64,000 bases of DNA from Bradyrhizobium cytisi (GTDB taxonomy: Bacteria > Pseudomonadota > Alphaproteobacteria > Rhizobiales > Xanthobacteraceae): NCBI RefSeq assembly GCF_008123515.1, contig NZ_VSSR01000037.1, positions 1 through 64,000 of the forward strand. Reading direction: 5' to 3'. A model generated the notes under the pieces. That model worked only from the letters and a program-made list of their open reading frames with translations, had not been told where the DNA came from and did no database searches. Positions 1-8,543 of the stretch are shown piece after piece (position 1 is the first letter of the stretch; every line of letters begins with the position of its first letter). A program made the translations under genes and the position numbers.

Positions 1-1
1 A

Positions 2-87
2 GTCTCGAAGCGTGCCCACCACCGCGCCTGCAAAGCGATGAAGGATGGTGGGCACAGCGCTTTGCGCCTTTGCCCACCCTACGAGAC
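2..87. repeat. intergenic palindromic repeat
   Basis: GTGCCCACCA (12-21) is matched by its reverse complement at 46-55, and an outer GTCTCG/CGAGAC pair (2-7, 82-87) encloses the block; a further TGCCCACC lies at 71-78. Nested inverted repeats of this GTGGGCA type are common between Bradyrhizobium genes. It lies just downstream of the marR stop and could act as a transcript-end hairpin. Confidence 0.55.
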
Positions 88-92
88 CGGCT

Positions 93-548
93 TCACCTCA
101 GCTTATTGAGAAGCCCCATCAGCAGCTCGCGCTCTTTCGCGTCCAGCGGCGCCAGCGTCTCGCGGGTGATCGCAATCGCATTCGGCGCTAGCTTTTCCGC
201 AAGCTGCTGACCGGCGCGCGTCAGGCTCACAAGCAGGCGCCGCCCATCCTCGGGATCCTGGCTCGTCTCGGTCAAGCCGCGGACCGTGAGGCGATCGATC
301 ACGCCCTTGATGGTCGCGACGTCCATTGCCGTGAGCCGTCCGAGCTGGTTCTGCGAGCACGGCCCGGTCTCGGCGAGCTTTGACAGCGCCGCCCATTGCG
401 TCGGCGTCAGATTGGTGCCGATGTCGCGGGAGAAAATCGAGCTGTGGCGCTGCCAGACCTGGCGCAGGATGAAGCCGACCTGTTCGTCGAGCACGTAAGG
501 CGGCTTGCCCTGCTTCAGGCTCTTCTTTGCCGTAACGCTTTTCGCCAT
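93..548 (-). CDS. MarR family transcriptional regulator
   Basis: A 151-residue winged-helix regulator, close to the usual MarR length. The helix-turn-helix lies around residues 45-85 (SQNQLGRLTAMDVATIKGVI), followed by the family wing with D-P-E-D-G-R-R-L-L-V. MarR proteins bind palindromes as dimers and are usually released by aromatic ligands. ATG 548 was chosen because GGGGAG precedes it; a GTG at 566 would overlap livF. It is the last gene of the leftward operon headed by the hnr-like gene, so it probably regulates this catabolic cluster through the palindromes at 8327-8342, 8479-8494 and 13609-13630. That link is inferred from position. Confidence 0.88.
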   Translation of the reverse strand: MAKSVTAKKSLKQGKPPYVLDEQVGFILRQVWQRHSSIFSRDIGTNLTPTQWAALSKLAETGPCSQNQLGRLTAMDVATIKGVIDRLTVRGLTETSQDPEDGRRLLVSLTRAGQQLAEKLAPNAIAITRETLAPLDAKERELLMGLLNKLR

Positions 549-562
549 CCGCTCCCCGCCTC

Positions 563-1267
563 TCACAACGACAGATGCGCGTCGCGGATATCCGGACGCG
601 CATCGAGCTCGGCCATGGTCCCGCCAAAGCAGATGCGGCCGCGCTCGATGATATAGGCGCGATCGGAAATCAACCGCGCAAAGTGCAAATTCTGCTCGGA
701 GACGACGATGCTGACGCCCTCCTTCTTCATGGTCAGGATGGCATCGACCATCTGCTCCACGATTTTCGGCGACAGGCCTTCCGAGGGCTCGTCGAGCAGC
801 ACCAGCGACGGATTGCCCATCAGCGTGCGTGCGATCGTCAGCATCTGCTGCTCGCCACCGCTCATGCGGCCACCGGGACGCCCCTTCATCTCGCCGAGAT
901 TCGGAAACAGCGTGAACAGCTTTTCGCGGGTCCAGTACGGCGCATTCGGGCGCTTCGGCTGGCGACCGACTTCGAGATTCTCTTCCACCGTCAGATCGGT
1001 GAAGATGCGCCGCTCTTCCGGCACATAGCCGAGGCCTTCGCGCACGATCTCATGCGTCGGACATGCCGAGACGTCCTTGCCCTCGAACATGATGCGGCCG
1101 GTGCGTTGCGCGACGAGTCCGACGATCGAGCGGAACGTGGTCGACTTGCCGGCGCCATTACGCCCGAGCAGCGCCACGACCTCGCCCTCGCCGACCTCGA
1201 AACCAATGTCGAACAGGATATGCGCCGGGCCGTAATGGCTGTTGAGGTCTTGCACCGTGAGCTTCAT
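563..1267 (-). CDS. livF: branched-chain amino acid-type ABC transporter ATP-binding protein LivF
   Basis: A 234-residue ATPase of the HAAT (LivF) class. Walker A GRNGAGKST is near residues 36-44, the signature MSGGEQQ near 137, and Walker B LVLLDEPSEGLSP near 156. It would energise import with LivG and the fused permease. The start codon overlaps the livG stop by 4 bp (ATGA), showing translational coupling. HAAT systems move branched-chain amino acids, but also aromatic acids and amides. Next to a nicotinate-type catabolic cluster, the likely cargo is the aromatic substrate rather than leucine; that is inference. Confidence 0.9.
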   Translation of the reverse strand: MKLTVQDLNSHYGPAHILFDIGFEVGEGEVVALLGRNGAGKSTTFRSIVGLVAQRTGRIMFEGKDVSACPTHEIVREGLGYVPEERRIFTDLTVEENLEVGRQPKRPNAPYWTREKLFTLFPNLGEMKGRPGGRMSGGEQQMLTIARTLMGNPSLVLLDEPSEGLSPKIVEQMVDAILTMKKEGVSIVVSEQNLHFARLISDRAYIIERGRICFGGTMAELDARPDIRDAHLSL

Positions 1268-2055
1268 ATGGAGGCCCCCTCGCGATGCCCGGCCTCGTAG
1301 AGCAGACCTTCGCCGAGATAGATCGCCTGCACCTGCGGATTGCCGCGCACCTCGGCCGGCGAGCCCTCGGCGATCAACGTGCCACGATTGAGCACGATGA
1401 TGCGGTCGGCATGCTCGAACACCACGTCCATGTCGTGCTCGGTGAAGAGCACGCCAATCGATTTTTCTCGCGCGATTTGCGCGGTGAGCCGCATCAGCTC
1501 GACGCGCTCGCGCGGCGCCATGCCGGCGGTCGGCTCGTCCATCAAGAGCAGTTTCGGCTGGTTGGCAAGCGCGACCGCAAGCTCGAGGCGCTTGAGGTCG
1601 CCATAGGCAAGCTCGCCGCAGGGTCGATCCGCATAGCCGCTCATCCCGACCAGCTCGAGCAGCCGCCCGGCCTCGCCGCGGTCGACATTCGGCGCCGAGC
1701 CCCAGAGATTGAACAGCTGCTTGCCGTGCGAGATCAGCGCGACCTGGACGTTCTCGCGTACGGTCATGGTGGCGAAAGTGGCCGTGATCTGGAAGGTGCG
1801 TCCAACGCCCATGCGCCAGATGTCGCGCGGCCTCTTGCCGGTGGTTTCCTCGCCGAGCAGGCGGACATGGCCGGTATCAGGCTTGTTCTGGCCGTTGAGC
1901 ATATCGAAGCAGGTGCTCTTGCCCGCACCGTTCGGGCCGATCAACGCCAGAATTTCGCCGGCACGCAGAGAGAACGAGACGCCGCGCACGGCGTGGATGC
2001 CGCCGTAGGATTTGGTCAGGCCTTCGACCGCGAGAAGTGGGGGTGCGGCGCTCAT
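1264..2055 (-). CDS. livG: branched-chain amino acid-type ABC transporter ATP-binding protein LivG
   Basis: A 263-residue ATPase of the LivG class. Walker A is GPNGAGKST (about residues 39-47), the signature is LAYGDLKRLE, which is the LSYG variant typical of LivG, and Walker B is LLLMDEPTAGMAP. The C-terminal part carries the family's VQAIYLGEG segment. It overlaps the upstream permease gene and the downstream livF by 4 bp each, so the ATPases and permease are coupled in one transcript. It would pair with LivF as the nucleotide-binding heterodimer. Confidence 0.9.
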   Translation of the reverse strand: MSAAPPLLAVEGLTKSYGGIHAVRGVSFSLRAGEILALIGPNGAGKSTCFDMLNGQNKPDTGHVRLLGEETTGKRPRDIWRMGVGRTFQITATFATMTVRENVQVALISHGKQLFNLWGSAPNVDRGEAGRLLELVGMSGYADRPCGELAYGDLKRLELAVALANQPKLLLMDEPTAGMAPRERVELMRLTAQIAREKSIGVLFTEHDMDVVFEHADRIIVLNRGTLIAEGSPAEVRGNPQVQAIYLGEGLLYEAGHREGASI

Positions 2056-3941
2056 TCGGTGGACTCGATCGGCTTGGCAAGCAGGGAAGATCCCGGCGGC
2101 GATGACTTCCTGCGCCGCTGCGCCAGCAGCTCCAGCATGCCGACAATGCCCTTGGGGAAGACGACGACGATCAGCACGATGAAGCCGCCGAGCACCAGTT
2201 TTGACAGATCGGTCTGGCTCACCAGCCAGATGTTCAGCGCCTTGTAGACGATGGCGCCGATCACCCCGCCCGACACCGTCTCGACGCCGCCGAGCAGCAC
2301 CATGACCAGCGCATCGACCGACAGCGAGATGCCGAGATTATCCGGGAAGACGCTGCCCTTGAGGTAGGCGAACAGCGCACCGCCGATGCCGGCGGTGGTG
2401 CCCGCAATCACGAACGCGGTCCACTGGATGCGCTTGGCGTTGATGCCGACCGCCTCGCTGCGCAGCACCGAGTCGCGCGTGGCGCGGAGCGCATAGCCGA
2501 ATGGCGAGAACACCGCGATCCGGAGCGCAATGGTCACGAGCGCCGCGACACCGAGTGCCAGCCAGTAGAAATGCGACGGGCTCGCCGCCCATTTCTCCGG
2601 CCAGATGCTCAAAATACCGTTGTCGCCGCCGGTCACACTCACCCACTGGAACGCGATCGACCACACGATCTGTGCAAAGGCGAGTGTCAGCATGGCGAAA
2701 TAGACGCCGGAGAGCTGCACCGCGAAGAAGCCGAATACCGCGGCGCCCATGCAGCCGAGCAGCGGTCCGAGCAAGAGACAGACGATCATCGGCAGCCCCG
2801 CCATCTTGGCGAGGAAGGCGACGCCATACGCGCCGAGGCCGAAATAGGCCGCATGGCCAAACGACGCAAGCCCGCCGACCGACATCAGGAAGTGCAGGCT
2901 GACGGCGAAGATCACGAAGATCGCGATCTCGGAGCCGACGGTGAGTGCGTAATTGCCGGCGAACAGCGGCAACGTCGCCGCGATGACGAGGGCTGCGAGC
3001 GCCGCCAGCCGCTCGTTCGACGTCAGCGGCCGCCAGGGATTGACGGTGAGACCCGGCGTCTTGCGCGCGGGCGCCTCGGGCTTGCCGAACAGGCCCCACG
3101 GACGGACGATCAGCACCACCGCCATCACCAGGAAGACCAGGATGATCGAGATCTTCGGGAAGATGAGGATGCCGAAGGCGTTCAGTTCGGACACGAGCAC
3201 GGCCGCAACGAAGGCGCCGATGATGCTGCCAAGCCCACCGATCACGACCACGACGAAGACCTCGACGATGATGCGCAAATCCATGGCGTGATGCACGGCA
3301 TCGCGCGGGATCTGGAGCGCGCCGCCCAACGCAGCCAGGAAGACGCCGACCGCGAACACTGAGGTGAACAGCCATTTCTGGTTGACGCCGAGCGCTGCGA
3401 CCATGTCGCGGTCCTGCGTCGCCGCGCGCACCAGCACGCCCCAGCGCGTGCGCTGGAACAGCAGCCAGAGAATGCCGAGCACGACCGGCCCGAGCGCGAT
3501 CAGGAACAGATCATAGCTCGGGATGTTCTGGCCGAAGAAATCGACCGCGCCCTTGAAGCCCGGCGCGCGGCGGCCGACGAGATCGTCGGGTCCCCAGATC
3601 AGCACCACGAGGTCTTCGACCATCAGGGTCAGGCCAAATGTACCGAGCAGCTGGAACAGTTCGGGCGCATGATAGATCCGCCGGAGCAGCACCATCTCGA
3701 CAAGGACGCCGATCAGCGCCACGGCGAGCGCTGCCACGAGCACCCCGCCCCAGAAGCCGAACGCGCCTGAGAAGCGCTCGGTCAGCGTGAAGGCGATGTA
3801 GGCGCCGATCATGTAGAAGGCGCCATGCGCGAAATTCACGATCCGCGTCACGCCAAAGATGATCGACAGGCCCGAGGCCACCAGGAACAGCGACGCTGCG
3901 CTAGCGAGACCGGTCAGAAACTGTACGACGTAAAAGGCCAT
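2052..3941 (-). CDS. fused LivH-LivM ABC transporter permease
   Basis: One 629-residue polypeptide joins the two HAAT permeases that are normally separate. Residues 1 to about 290 match LivH (VVQFLTGLASAASLFLVASG, then the conserved NFAHGAFYMIGAY). A linker near 290-310 with PEAPARKTPG leads into a LivM half, whose equivalent motif is SFGHAAYFGLGAYG. The combined length equals a full LivH plus a full LivM, so neither half is truncated. It overlaps livG by 4 bp. A long hairpin (4038-4087) lies between it and the upstream binding-protein gene. Fusions of this kind are known in HAAT transporters but are the less common arrangement. Confidence 0.88.
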   Translation of the reverse strand: MAFYVVQFLTGLASAASLFLVASGLSIIFGVTRIVNFAHGAFYMIGAYIAFTLTERFSGAFGFWGGVLVAALAVALIGVLVEMVLLRRIYHAPELFQLLGTFGLTLMVEDLVVLIWGPDDLVGRRAPGFKGAVDFFGQNIPSYDLFLIALGPVVLGILWLLFQRTRWGVLVRAATQDRDMVAALGVNQKWLFTSVFAVGVFLAALGGALQIPRDAVHHAMDLRIIVEVFVVVVIGGLGSIIGAFVAAVLVSELNAFGILIFPKISIILVFLVMAVVLIVRPWGLFGKPEAPARKTPGLTVNPWRPLTSNERLAALAALVIAATLPLFAGNYALTVGSEIAIFVIFAVSLHFLMSVGGLASFGHAAYFGLGAYGVAFLAKMAGLPMIVCLLLGPLLGCMGAAVFGFFAVQLSGVYFAMLTLAFAQIVWSIAFQWVSVTGGDNGILSIWPEKWAASPSHFYWLALGVAALVTIALRIAVFSPFGYALRATRDSVLRSEAVGINAKRIQWTAFVIAGTTAGIGGALFAYLKGSVFPDNLGISLSVDALVMVLLGGVETVSGGVIGAIVYKALNIWLVSQTDLSKLVLGGFIVLIVVVFPKGIVGMLELLAQRRRKSSPPGSSLLAKPIESTE

Positions 3942-3966
3942 CGGCGGTCCGGGTTGGGTCTGAATT

Positions 3967-4125
3967 CACCTCTCCCCGCTCTTGCGGGGAGAGGTCGGAT
4001 CGCCCTCGGCGATGCGAAGCATCGTCCGGTGCGATCCGGGTGAGGGGCTCTCTCCACCAGCGGGGGCGTGGAGAGAGCCCCTCACCCCAGCCCTCTCCCC
4101 GCGAAGAGCGGGGCGAGGGAGAAGA
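3967..4125. repeat. intergenic palindromic repeat with long hairpin
   Basis: A 19-bp perfect inverted repeat (4038-4056 with 4069-4087, core TGAGGGGCTCTCTCCA) has a 12-base loop. It is flanked by two smaller palindromes, CTCTCCCCGC/GCGGGGAGAG near 3969-3992 and CCTCTCCCCGC/GCGGGGCGAGG near 4092-4118. It fills the gap between the binding-protein gene and the permease gene and would be transcribed. Blocks of this kind recur in Bradyrhizobium intergenic regions. Confidence 0.7.
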
Positions 4126-4128
4126 TCA

Positions 4129-5331
4129 TCAATCCTTCGGACGCAGCTTCTCGACTTCGGCATCACCAGGCAGATAGTCCGAGCCCTTCTTGTAGGAGAA
4201 GTCGACCATCACGCCCTTGCCGTCCTTCTGCGCGGTCTTGCCGACGAAGGCGCCAAGGGTCGACTGGTGGTCGATCTTGCGGAAGGTGATCTCGCCGAAC
4301 GGCGACGGCATCGAAAGACCTTCGGCCGCTGCGATCATCTTGTCGGTATCGGTCGAGCCGGCCTTGGCGAGGATGGCGGCAGCCGCCTTGATGGTCTGGT
4401 AGCCGACGATCGAGCCGAGGCGCGGATAGTCGTTGTACTTGGTCTGGTAGGCCTTCAGGAACGCGTCATGCTCGGGCGTCTTGATCGAGTACCAGGGATA
4501 GCCGGTGACGATCCAGCCCTCGGGCGTCTCCTCCTTCAGCGGGTCGAGATATTCGGGCTCGCCGGTCAGGAACGACACGACCTCGCGTCCCTTGAAGAGC
4601 CCGCGGGTATTGCCTTCACGCACGAGCTTGACGAGGTCCGGGCCGAAAGTGACGTTGAGGATGGCTTCCGGATTGGCCTGCGCCACCGCCTGCACCACCG
4701 GGCCGGCGTCGATCTTGCCCTGCGGCGGCCACTGCTCGTCGACCCACTGGATATCGGGGCGCTTCTCCGACATCAGCTTCTTGAACACCGCGACCGCCGA
4801 CTGGCCGTATTCGTAGTTCGGCGCGATGGTCGCCCAGCGTTTGGCCGGCAGCTTGCTGGCGGCTTCCACCAGCATCGCGGCCTGCATGTAGTTGGAGGGA
4901 CGCAGGCGGAAGGTGTACTTGTTGCCCTTGGCCCAGGTCACGGCGTCCGTCAGCGGCTCGGCCGCGAGGAAGAACACTTTCTTCTGGTTGGCGAAGTCGC
5001 TGACCGCGAGGCCGATGTTTGACAGGAACGTGCCCGTCAGCATCGCGACGCCCTCGCTGGAGACGAGCTCGTTGGCCGCGGTCTGCGCATCCGCCGGCTT
5101 GCCGCCGTCGTCCTTGGAGATGACGACAAGCTTCTTGCCGTTGATGCCGCCGGCCGCGTTGATCTCTTCGACGGCGAGCTGCCAGCCCTTGCGATAGGGC
5201 TCGGTGAAGGCCGGCAGCAGCGAGTAGCTGTTGATCTCGCCGATCTTGATGTCCTGCGCCAGGGCCGAATGAGCCATGCCGCTTGCCAGCAGCGCGAACG
5301 CCGCGCCGACGAAGTAATTCTTTGCTCGCAT
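4129..5331 (-). CDS. HAAT family ABC transporter substrate-binding protein (LivK-like)
   Basis: A 400-residue periplasmic binding protein of the Peripla_BP_6 class. It has a signal peptide (about residues 1-25, cleavage after ALA before QDIKIGEI) and then the family's ligand-domain start with GWQLAVEEINAAGGINGKKL. ATG 5331 is preceded by GGAGG at good spacing, so the nine-residue extension to 5358 is rejected. It begins 23 bp after the DUF1185 stop and would feed the fused permease and LivG/LivF. The ligand cannot be read from sequence; the operon suggests a pyridine carboxylate or related aromatic compound. Confidence 0.88.
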   Translation of the reverse strand: MRAKNYFVGAAFALLASGMAHSALAQDIKIGEINSYSLLPAFTEPYRKGWQLAVEEINAAGGINGKKLVVISKDDGGKPADAQTAANELVSSEGVAMLTGTFLSNIGLAVSDFANQKKVFFLAAEPLTDAVTWAKGNKYTFRLRPSNYMQAAMLVEAASKLPAKRWATIAPNYEYGQSAVAVFKKLMSEKRPDIQWVDEQWPPQGKIDAGPVVQAVAQANPEAILNVTFGPDLVKLVREGNTRGLFKGREVVSFLTGEPEYLDPLKEETPEGWIVTGYPWYSIKTPEHDAFLKAYQTKYNDYPRLGSIVGYQTIKAAAAILAKAGSTDTDKMIAAAEGLSMPSPFGEITFRKIDHQSTLGAFVGKTAQKDGKGVMVDFSYKKGSDYLPGDAEVEKLRPKD

Positions 5332-5354
5332 CCCAACCTCCACTTTTTGAAAGA

Positions 5355-5939
5355 TCATCTCAAACCGTCTTCGCCCTTGATCTCCGCAACCGTCAGCCCG
5401 CCGACGCGCGGCAGCGGACGGCCGCTGTCGGTGACGGCGACTGCGACCATGATCTCGTTGGCGCGCGGCGCGTCGTTGATCTGCACTTCCATGCCGTCGA
5501 AATGACTGCGCACGAAGGCCGCATCCTTGTGGCCGAGCGGAATGTCGAGCGTCGTGCCGGGGCCGCTGCGCTTCTTCGACGACGGAATCAGCGCCGCGCC
5601 CTTGCTCAGCACCTTGCGCACCGGCGCACCCATCTTGGGGTGGAGAATCGCTGCCGCATGTTCCAGCTCACCGTTTTCGCCGACAGCCGCGGCCTTGCCG
5701 TAGCTCTGCGCCTTCGTACCGTCGATGCCGAGTGCGGCGACCGCGCGTTTCGCCAGGAGCTCGCCGAGCTCCTCGCCGATCGCGATCAGCGGCGACAGGT
5801 CCTCGACGTATCGTCCGGCAAAGGGATTTTCGATCACGGCAATCGCCGCGGCGCGCCGGGTCGGCGGCGAAACCTGGCGGCCCATCTCCATCTGCGTCTC
5901 TTCGACGACGGTGACGATCTTGCGGATGATCGCGCTCAT
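5355..5939 (-). CDS. DUF1185 (amino acid synthesis family) protein
   Basis: A 194-residue protein of Pfam PF06684. Recognisable parts are the N-terminal RKIVTVVEET, the FAGRYVEDLSPLI segment, and a central GKAAAVGENGELEHAAAILHP stretch. Structures of this family are described as a variant of the chorismate mutase fold with a proposed role in amino-acid metabolism, but no reaction is assigned. It is translated from the same transcript as the hnr-like gene (15 bp after the UPF0280 stop). Its presence here suggests it acts on a ring-opened or ring-reduced intermediate, for instance as an isomerase or hydrolase; that is inference. Confidence 0.8.
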   Translation of the reverse strand: MSAIIRKIVTVVEETQMEMGRQVSPPTRRAAAIAVIENPFAGRYVEDLSPLIAIGEELGELLAKRAVAALGIDGTKAQSYGKAAAVGENGELEHAAAILHPKMGAPVRKVLSKGAALIPSSKKRSGPGTTLDIPLGHKDAAFVRSHFDGMEVQINDAPRANEIMVAVAVTDSGRPLPRVGGLTVAEIKGEDGLR

Positions 5940-5954
5940 GCTTCGCTTCCCTGT

Positions 5955-6851
5955 TCAGGCACAGTCCGCGTTCTCCAGCGCAAGCTGACGCGGTCGCTGC
6001 TCTTCTATATCCCTGGTTCCGATGACAAGCATATCACCACAAAGCCGCAGCACGGCACCCTCGATCAGTCCGCGATCGAATAACTGCCGTGCACATTCCG
6101 CGCCAGATTCGAGCGCGGCTGCGATCTCGCTCTGCGACAATTCACCGACCGCACGGGTGACGAGGTGCGCGCCGAGATCGCTGTCGGGCTGAAGCTCGTT
6201 TGCGGGTTGCCGGACGATGGCGGGATGCCCGGGCAGATCGACGGCATTGGCGATAACAGTCGCAGCCGCGTCGGCTTGCGACGCCGTCGCCGCCAGCACC
6301 GTCACCGCATCGGCGATGCCGAGTGAAAAGCTGCGGCCGTGACGGCCGCTGGTCGCGATGCCGTGCACCGGATCATCGGCATCGACCCTGATGGTGCGCA
6401 TCACGCCGTCGCGGTCCGGCCGATCCATCAGCCCGATCGAAAAATGCTCGCCCCGCCCGAGATGCAGCGCGATATCGCCGCCATTGTTGACGTAGACCCG
6501 GTCGAGCGACGCAGCGTCCAGCATCGCGCCGAGAATCTCTTCCGCCACGCTGCCTGCCACCGCAGCCATCGGCGTGATGAAACAATCGGCGGCATGAGGC
6601 GCGACAGCGGCGTGCATCCGACGCGCCACCACGCCCTTCAGCGAGGTCAGCTTCTCGGCGCCAGCCCTCAGTTCCGGCAATTCCGCACAGAGCTCGTCGA
6701 GCAGACCGGTGAAGCGGCGCACTGCGGCCTCATAAGCCGCGCGCACCTCGTGCTCGCGTCCCCTCGCTTCGACGATCAGATCAATCGGTCCATCCTGCAA
6801 ATGCAGCCGCCGACCATCAGACAGCAATGCGATTTGCGGGAGCCGTGTCAT
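5955..6851 (-). CDS. UPF0280 family (ApbE-related) protein
   Basis: A 298-residue cytoplasmic protein of the UPF0280 family, which belongs to the ApbE-like (FAD:protein FMN transferase) superfamily. The ApbE-like core is visible as VYVNNGGDIALHLG, HGIATSGRHGRSFSLGIADAVTVLA and a following alternation of alanine-rich helices. ATG 6851 overlaps the hnr-like stop by 4 bp (ATGA), so the two proteins are translationally coupled. The ORF could be extended by ten residues, but the coupled start is preferred. ApbE enzymes attach FMN covalently to target proteins, and Hnr-type reductases are reported to hold covalent flavin, so a maturation role is plausible but unproven. Confidence 0.78.
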   Translation of the reverse strand: MTRLPQIALLSDGRRLHLQDGPIDLIVEARGREHEVRAAYEAAVRRFTGLLDELCAELPELRAGAEKLTSLKGVVARRMHAAVAPHAADCFITPMAAVAGSVAEEILGAMLDAASLDRVYVNNGGDIALHLGRGEHFSIGLMDRPDRDGVMRTIRVDADDPVHGIATSGRHGRSFSLGIADAVTVLAATASQADAAATVIANAVDLPGHPAIVRQPANELQPDSDLGAHLVTRAVGELSQSEIAAALESGAECARQLFDRGLIEGAVLRLCGDMLVIGTRDIEEQRPRQLALENADCA

Positions 6852-8305
6852 GCCCGCCGTCCCGGGATCGGGTTCTGCCAAGGCAGCTGACGGACATCGT
6901 CACCGCCCCTCACCTCGGACAGCGGCTTCACATAGTCCATGTGCCCGCCGAGCGCGGCATAGTCGGTCAATTTCATCGTGAACTCGATCGGCGCAACCAG
7001 CGCCGGCGTCGGCACGTAGCCGAACGCGCCTGACGGCATTTGCGTCACATCGACCATGTAGGTGATGCCGCCGCCCGGCCAGACATAGACCGCCGCGCCG
7101 CCGCTGGTGACACGCGTCAGCGCGTCCTTCACCGAGCGCGTCAGCCGCACCGGATTGTCGGTGACGCCGGCGCGCAACGACCCCCCCGCGCCGGCCATGA
7201 ACAGCACGGTGCACAGCGCGGGCTCGCAATTCTCCTGGATGCGCTCGACCGAGAATTTCAGGTCATCAGGCATCTCCGTTTCGACCGGCTTCAAGGTTTC
7301 GTCGAGCACGTAGTAAGAGGAATGCTCGCCGGTCGTGGAGACCATCAGCATCGAGAGGCCGGGCTTTGCCTCCTTGGCGTCGAACGGCCCAAGGATCGCC
7401 AGCGGATCGGAGATGTCAGTGCCGCCCCAGCCGGTGCCGGGATCGGCGACCTGGAAATAGCGGCCGGGCGTCGAGCGCCGGCCCTTCATCTTGATGCCGG
7501 TATCGGCGATGTCGAGCAGCTTGCCGGCCTGGTGCTCGCTGAGCACGCCGGTGATGTGGTCATCGACCACGACGACCTCGTCGACCTTGCCGTGCCATTG
7601 CTTGGCGAACATGCCGATCGTCGCTGAGCCGCAGCCGACGCGCATGCGCTCTTCCTTCACGCCATTGACGATCGGGGGCCGGCCGGCCTGCACCACCACG
7701 CTCGCGCCACCGTCGATGGTGAGCTCCACCGCCTTGCAATTGGCGAGGTCCATCAACGTGTCGCAGGTGACGCGGCCCTCCTTCTTGGAGCCGCCGGTGA
7801 GATGATGCACGCCGCCGAGCGACAGCATCTGCGAGCCGTATTCGCTGGTTGTGACGTGACCTATCGCCTCACCCTGCGCGCGCACGGTTGCGGTTTCCGG
7901 GCCGAGATAGCGATCGGTGTCGATCTTCACCTTGATGCCGCAATAGGAGAAGATGCCCTCGGTGACCACGGTCACCATGTCGACGCCGTCGATCTCGGAG
8001 GAGACGATGAACGGCGCTGGCTTGTAATCGGGATAGGTCGTGCCCGCGCCGATCGCGGTCACGAAGGTGGAGGGCTCATGGACGATCTTGCCGTCCCAGT
8101 CTTCGGTGCGGCTGAACGGCACGAGCTTGCCGCCCTGCGAAACCGTGCGTTCGAGGATGATGTGCGGATCGACGCGGACAAGCTTGCCGTCGTGATTGGC
8201 ATAGCGGTCGCAAGCGCCCGCCGCGCCCGGCTTGATGTAGCACATCACTGGACAGGCATCGCAGCGGATCTTGTCGATGGCAGCGCTCGTTGTTTCCATC
8301 ACCAT
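6848..8305 (-). CDS. hnr: 6-hydroxynicotinate reductase-like iron-sulfur protein
   Basis: A 485-residue protein resembling 6-hydroxynicotinate reductase of anaerobic nicotinate fermentation, which reduces 6-hydroxynicotinate to 1,4,5,6-tetrahydro-6-oxonicotinate. The N terminus has an iron-sulfur motif C15-x2-C-x3-C-x9-C; further cysteines occur at FSYCGIKV, RVGCGSATIGMF and ENCEPALC. The frame stays open for 97 codons upstream, but that part overlaps the divergent promoter and nicA and is not family-like. ATG 8305 or ATG 8299 is therefore the start; the ribosome site is weak. It heads the leftward operon. The GSAT near residue 226 could be a flavinylation site. The exact substrate is inferred from similarity and from NicAB next door. 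Confidence 0.8.
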   Translation of the reverse strand: MVMETTSAAIDKIRCDACPVMCYIKPGAAGACDRYANHDGKLVRVDPHIILERTVSQGGKLVPFSRTEDWDGKIVHEPSTFVTAIGAGTTYPDYKPAPFIVSSEIDGVDMVTVVTEGIFSYCGIKVKIDTDRYLGPETATVRAQGEAIGHVTTSEYGSQMLSLGGVHHLTGGSKKEGRVTCDTLMDLANCKAVELTIDGGASVVVQAGRPPIVNGVKEERMRVGCGSATIGMFAKQWHGKVDEVVVVDDHITGVLSEHQAGKLLDIADTGIKMKGRRSTPGRYFQVADPGTGWGGTDISDPLAILGPFDAKEAKPGLSMLMVSTTGEHSSYYVLDETLKPVETEMPDDLKFSVERIQENCEPALCTVLFMAGAGGSLRAGVTDNPVRLTRSVKDALTRVTSGGAAVYVWPGGGITYMVDVTQMPSGAFGYVPTPALVAPIEFTMKLTDYAALGGHMDYVKPLSEVRGGDDVRQLPWQNPIPGRRA

Positions 8306-8543
8306 GTCAAAGCCAGCGGCGGTTATCATTCGTATACGAACGATGTTGCGCGCGGTCCTGAGTGCTGTCAAGCGGCGCCGCGAAGGAAAACGAGCGCCTG
8401 CCGAATAAAACCTCATTTGCCTCCCTGCCTTGTCCACAAAGCGGGCAGCTGCGCTGCACTGCGGCATGGCCGCTTGCACGTTTGTGTACAAACGGTATCG
8501 TCGCGACGTACAATTTTTGCGATCGCAGGGTTTGGGAACGAGG
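8306..8543. promoter_or_regulatory. divergent hnr/nicA promoter region with two operator palindromes
   Basis: The region separates the leftward hnr operon from nicA. Site 1 (8327-8342) contains the perfect palindrome TTCGTATACGAA; site 2 (8479-8494) is CGTTTGTGTACAAACG. Aligned over 16 bases they agree at 12 positions, fitting CRTTYGTRTACRAACG. Site 1 lies about 22 bp before the hnr start and site 2 about 50 bp before the nicA start, so each is placed to control one direction. MarR dimers bind sites of this size. Confidence 0.6.
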
